A stretch of 19,298 nt of DNA. It comes from Paracoccaceae bacterium (GTDB lineage Bacteria; Pseudomonadota; Alphaproteobacteria; Rhodobacterales; Rhodobacteraceae). Numbering within the stretch: the stretch's first letter is position 1; every line of letters begins with the position of its first letter. Under the pieces are notes generated by a model. The model worked only from the letters and a program-made list of their open reading frames with translations, was not told the DNA's origin and searched no databases. Location: the NCBI GenBank assembly GCA_003447515.1, contig DLZA01000125.1, positions 1 through 19,298 of the forward strand, written 5' to 3'. The position numbers and the translations under genes were made by a program. Positions 16,511 through 19,298 of this stretch are shown piece after piece.

Positions 16511-17395
16511 TTAATGTTTTGTTTTTTTTGCCAACTTGCGTTCACGCCAGATGGTAAATAAACCAGCCAAAAGAATAATGCAGATGCCTAAAAACGTCCA
16601 AAGATCCGGAACGTCGCCGAAGACCAACCAACCAAGCGTAATAGCCCAGAGCATAACGGTGTACCGAAACGAAGAAACGATTGCTACGTCACCGATGCGC
16701 ATTGTTGCTACCGAGCAGTAGTAACCAATCATTAAAAATACTGCAGCAAGTGCGAGCGTACCAAATTCGAATGATGTTGGTGGGCGCCAGGTTTGTGTCA
16801 GCACAACTCCGATTGCGCCTGTAAGCGTTATAGCAATCGACGCAACAAACGCGACGAGTACCGACGTTACCGATGGGCTTAATTGGCGTGCGGTCAGATC
16901 ACGGAGTGTTACAAAAGCGACTGCGACAATGCCAAGCAGGGAATAAGCGTTAAATTCGGCGAGGCCAGGTCGGACGACGATCATGACGCCGATAAAGCCG
17001 ACCATGATGGCTGCAATACGTTGGCGCCCTATGGGCTCGTTTAAGAATATGGCTGCGGCAAAAGTAATGGATAGGGGCAAGGCCTGTAGAATTGCTGTGA
17101 TATTGGCGAGTGGTAAGTTGAACAACGCTGTCAAGAATGCAAGTGTTGCTCCAATTTCCGCCAGAGACCGCAATCCAATTAAGCGCACATCACGAATTTT
17201 AGGTAGATTTTTAAACGCTCCAAACAAAAATGCAAAAACGCCCATGATTGCTGTGGCAAAGATTCCCCGTATAAATATTGCTTGAAACAGACCAACGTCC
17301 GCTCCTCCATATTTAAGTGCGGTATCATTCAGCGCAAACCCGGCCATAGAGGCAGACATTAATGCTGCGCCGCGCATATTTGGTGACATGGGCAT
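16511..17395 (-). CDS. EamA/DMT-superfamily inner-membrane transporter
   Basis: This 294-aa drug/metabolite transporter family protein has ten predicted membrane helices from two EamA repeats (about residues 8-145 and 150-285) and a short basic C-terminal tail (RERKLAKKTKH). Typical motifs are the helix-3/4 segment LPLANITAILQALPLSITFAAAIFLNEPIGRQR and the repeat-2 counterpart ending DVAIVSSFRYTVMLWAITLGWLVFGD. Such proteins usually export amino acids, nucleotide-type metabolites or other small organics; the substrate cannot be read from the sequence. No good Shine-Dalgarno sequence precedes the first ATG, and ATG codons at residues 3 and 7 are alternatives. A promoter with a perfect -35 lies about 60 bases upstream. 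Confidence 0.85.
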   Translation of the reverse strand: MPMSPNMRGAALMSASMAGFALNDTALKYGGADVGLFQAIFIRGIFATAIMGVFAFLFGAFKNLPKIRDVRLIGLRSLAEIGATLAFLTALFNLPLANITAILQALPLSITFAAAIFLNEPIGRQRIAAIMVGFIGVMIVVRPGLAEFNAYSLLGIVAVAFVTLRDLTARQLSPSVTSVLVAFVASIAITLTGAIGVVLTQTWRPPTSFEFGTLALAAVFLMIGYYCSVATMRIGDVAIVSSFRYTVMLWAITLGWLVFGDVPDLWTFLGICIILLAGLFTIWRERKLAKKTKH

Positions 17396-17449
17396 TTAAG
17401 GCTATAGTTCCGTTTCTTTAGGCCAGTAGCACGTTACGGGTTTGTAAAT

Positions 17450-17479
17450 CTAATATTGAATTCGTAATTGCTTTGTCAA
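17450..17479 (-). promoter_or_regulatory. Promoter of the EamA transporter gene, with a palindrome over the -35
   Basis: On the minus strand TTGACA (17474-17479) and TATTAG (17450-17455) are 18 bases apart. The implied transcription start is near 17443, about 48 bases before the coding start. The -35 lies inside GCTTTGTCAAAGC (17470-17482), a perfect palindrome around one central base, which could be an operator or chance. The rest of the 174-base gap shows nothing else. Confidence 0.45.
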
Positions 17480-17569
17480 AGCACAGGTTCAAGTGAAAAT
17501 CGCAATCGGCTGATGCAATGCTTTATTGGGTGCAGGTCTCATTTACATATCTGATCTGCGGTTGAAGAG

Positions 17570-18559
17570 TTATGCCACACCCAAAGTTAGCAGTTGAATG
17601 AGGGTCACAACACCAACAGGTCTGTCATTTTCAACAACAAAAGCTGCCGAAATTTTGTTGCTCTGCAAAATATGAAGTGCGCGTGCGCTTAGACGTTCGG
17701 GTTCTAAGGATACGGATCCAGGCGTCATTAGGGATCGCGCGTGGGTTCCCCACAACGCATCTTTCATTGACCTTTCGGAGTTTGACTCTAAGTAGCGGCG
17801 GACATCGCCATCTGTGATCACACCCAAAAGCGTGCCATCCTTATTGGTTACACCAACGATACCCAAAGTTTTTTGAGAGATTTCTCCAAGAGCTTCGATG
17901 ATGGGAGCGTCTGATGCAATCGTTGGCACATCGGTCCCTTTATACATAATATCTTGTACTGGTGTAAGCGCCGCACCTAATTTTCCGCCAGGGTGAAAAT
18001 CTCGAAAGCTTTCTTCGGTAAAACCTTTCATTTTCAAAAGTGTTATGGCCAATGCGTCGCCCACAGCTAATTGCAACAGCGTCGAAGTGGTCGGTGCGAG
18101 GTTGTGAGGACACACCTCTGTTACTTTAGGTAGTACTAATGGCGCATCGGAGGACCGCGCAAGTGTGCTGTTCACCCCTCCAGTTATAGAAATTACAGGT
18201 ACACCAAAACGTCGTGCATAACCCAAAAGATCAGATAACTCTTTTGTTTCTCCGGACCAACTGAGTAGCATGACAACATCTTGGGAGTGAATCATCCCAA
18301 GATCGCCATGGCTTGCTTCAGCGGGATGGACAAAATAAGCGGGAGTGCCAGTTGATGAAAATGTGGCAGCAAGCTTTCGGCCAATCAGGCCACTTTTCCC
18401 CACACCAGCAACTATCAAGCGACCTTCCATTTCTGAAATGAGAATCAAGGCTTTGTCTAGAGCAGCGCTGAGCTTGGGTGCGCCAAGCGCATTTTTAACA
18501 GCCTGTAAACCTGACAAATTGGTGTCAATTGCGTCAAGAATTGAAGCGTGGCGATCCAT
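17570..18559 (-). CDS. D-arabinose-5-phosphate isomerase (KpsF/KdsD/GutQ family)
   Basis: This 329-aa cytoplasmic enzyme interconverts ribulose-5-phosphate and arabinose-5-phosphate, the first step to Kdo for lipopolysaccharide or capsule. An N-terminal SIS domain (about 30-180) shows AGVGKSGLIGRK, EASHGDLGMI, LLSWSGETKEL and FHPGGKLGA. K55, H84, E107, E148 and H189 sit exactly four positions before the catalytic residues of E. coli KdsD (K59, H88, E111, E152, H193). Two CBS domains follow (about 205-262 and 272-329; GVITDGDVRRYL and GVVTLIQLL). GAGGT lies before the start. It is 30 bases downstream of the GT29-like gene, probably in one operon. Whether this copy serves LPS or a special glycan cannot be told. 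Confidence 0.93.
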   Translation of the reverse strand: MDRHASILDAIDTNLSGLQAVKNALGAPKLSAALDKALILISEMEGRLIVAGVGKSGLIGRKLAATFSSTGTPAYFVHPAEASHGDLGMIHSQDVVMLLSWSGETKELSDLLGYARRFGVPVISITGGVNSTLARSSDAPLVLPKVTEVCPHNLAPTTSTLLQLAVGDALAITLLKMKGFTEESFRDFHPGGKLGAALTPVQDIMYKGTDVPTIASDAPIIEALGEISQKTLGIVGVTNKDGTLLGVITDGDVRRYLESNSERSMKDALWGTHARSLMTPGSVSLEPERLSARALHILQSNKISAAFVVENDRPVGVVTLIQLLTLGVA

Positions 18560-18589
18560 AACTTACCTCTAATTTTCTAATGAAGGGGG

Positions 18590-19213
18590 TTAGTTGGTCT
18601 GGCCATGCAATACAACCCTCGCGTCCTTTTCCATTAGGTTCCTTACAAACTGCTTCTCAGCGGCGAAATCGTGGGGTACCTGAGCAGCTGTGCGACGCCC
18701 GGAGAGCGATAGGCTCGCGAAGAAATCAAACCCAAATAAATTAATTTGTGCCGCATTTGAGCGTTGGGCAAGGTCGATAATTAAAGCCCCTGTAGTTGGT
18801 GGGGCGGACAGGTCTTTAGCTATGATGTCCCAGTCTGATTTTGGGTGCAGGTAGAATCCTTTGGCTGAAGCAATATGGTACTGTACGCGTTTGCGTTTTT
18901 TGGCCATCCATAGAAGGCGAGTGGGTGCGCGGGCGCTTATAATGGATGGATTAACGGGCATGCCAAGTGCAAGCCAGGTTGTTTTACGACCGTGACTTTC
19001 TGGAGCGACTAATGGGGCTGCGTGCATTCTGACTACTACATCGCAAGCATCGATTTTCATGCCATGGCTTTGCTCACTTAAGCTGCGCGCGTTGCCCACA
19101 ATTGCGATAGATTTGCCAGCGAGTTCTGCCAAAAGAGTGTCTTGGGCCAATGAAAAGTTTTGGAGAAAATTATCACCGGATATCATGCGTTTTATCGGAA
19201 ATAAAATGCTCAT
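18590..19213 (-). CDS. GT29-like (sialyltransferase-fold) glycosyltransferase, possible Kdo/nonulosonate transferase
   Basis: This 207-aa protein carries, in order, all marks of family GT29 transferases. A motif L-like KSIAIVGNARSL (34-45) is followed by VVVRMH (60-64), which corresponds to the VIRxN region. A motif S-like PPTTGALIIDLA (138-149) is followed by NLFGFDFF (159-165), and a VS-like HDFAAE (H181, E186) provides the H-x4-E pair. GT29 enzymes use CMP-activated sugars. There is no signal peptide or membrane anchor, so it would act in the cytoplasm. It is shorter than eukaryotic sialyltransferases (300+ aa) because it lacks the stem. No clear Shine-Dalgarno sequence precedes the ATG at 19213; the ATG at residue 10 is an alternative. 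The arabinose-5-phosphate isomerase gene follows 30 bases later. The fold call is good; the donor is inferred. Confidence 0.7.
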   Translation of the reverse strand: MSILFPIKRMISGDNFLQNFSLAQDTLLAELAGKSIAIVGNARSLSEQSHGMKIDACDVVVRMHAAPLVAPESHGRKTTWLALGMPVNPSIISARAPTRLLWMAKKRKRVQYHIASAKGFYLHPKSDWDIIAKDLSAPPTTGALIIDLAQRSNAAQINLFGFDFFASLSLSGRRTAAQVPHDFAAEKQFVRNLMEKDARVVLHGQTN

Positions 19214-19244
19214 GTTTGTGCATTCAATGCAGCAGATATTTTGT

Positions 19245-19298
19245 TTAAAAGTGTCTTTGGATCATCGATTGGAGGAAAGGTTCTAGATGCATTTTGGG
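19245..19298 (-). CDS. Probable C-terminal end of an upstream gene
   Basis: Reading in from the window edge on the minus strand, one frame is open for 17 codons (ending LEPFLQSMIQRHF) and stops at TAA (19245-19247), 31 bases before the GT29-like start. Spacing and direction fit a further gene of the same operon. The fragment is too short to assign to a family, and the open frame could be chance. Confidence 0.35.
   Translation of the reverse strand, partial: PKMHLEPFLQSMIQRHF

Overview
The window looks like a chromosomal segment of a marine alphaproteobacterium of the Rhodobacterales (Roseobacter-type). The evidence is the Zur family member with an N-terminal HDH motif, the divergent znuA / zur-znuC-znuB layout, the glycine-riboswitch-controlled gcvT-gcvH-gcvP operon, and several typical alphaproteobacterial metabolic families. 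Base composition looks slightly below 50% G+C, which is low for the group; the species cannot be named from the sequence alone. No tRNA, rRNA, insertion sequence, phage gene or CRISPR array was seen.

Layout. (1) 1-2508: zinc uptake. znuA (cut by the window edge, minus strand) diverges from zur-znuC-znuB, whose coding regions overlap end to end. Two ATGTTATAAnAT-type palindromes, 31 bp apart centre to centre, lie between the two start codons and are the obvious Zur operators. (2) 2698-3687: a stand-alone quinone oxidoreductase. (3) 3688-8501: glycine cleavage. A weak terminator is followed by a clear tandem glycine riboswitch (about 3966-4136), then gcvT, gcvH and gcvP. Short complementary segments around the gcvT start suggest that the switch works on translation. 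(4) 8722-10110, minus strand: an MDR-family dehydrogenase and a NIPSNAP-domain protein. (5) 10612-16026, plus strand: a tight four-gene operon of hydantoinase/oxoprolinase A and B subunits, an HpcH/HpaI-type aldolase and a uronate-dehydrogenase-like reductase. This looks like a catabolic pathway of unknown substrate. (6) 16049-17395, minus strand: a rhodanese-domain protein and an EamA/DMT transporter, the transporter with a recognisable promoter. (7) 17570-19298, minus strand: arabinose-5-phosphate isomerase (KpsF/KdsD), a small protein carrying the sialyl-motif signature of GT29 transferases, and the last codons of another probable gene. Together these suggest the edge of a surface-polysaccharide locus using Kdo or another CMP-activated nonulosonate.

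The most interesting items are the GT29-like protein paired with a Kdo-precursor enzyme, the unassigned hyuAB-aldolase-dehydrogenase operon, and the proposed expression platform of the glycine riboswitch. Two gene starts (the MDR dehydrogenase and hyuA) were moved downstream to the ATG that has a Shine-Dalgarno sequence at proper distance, and the gcvP start was set to the ATG that gives the family's usual length.
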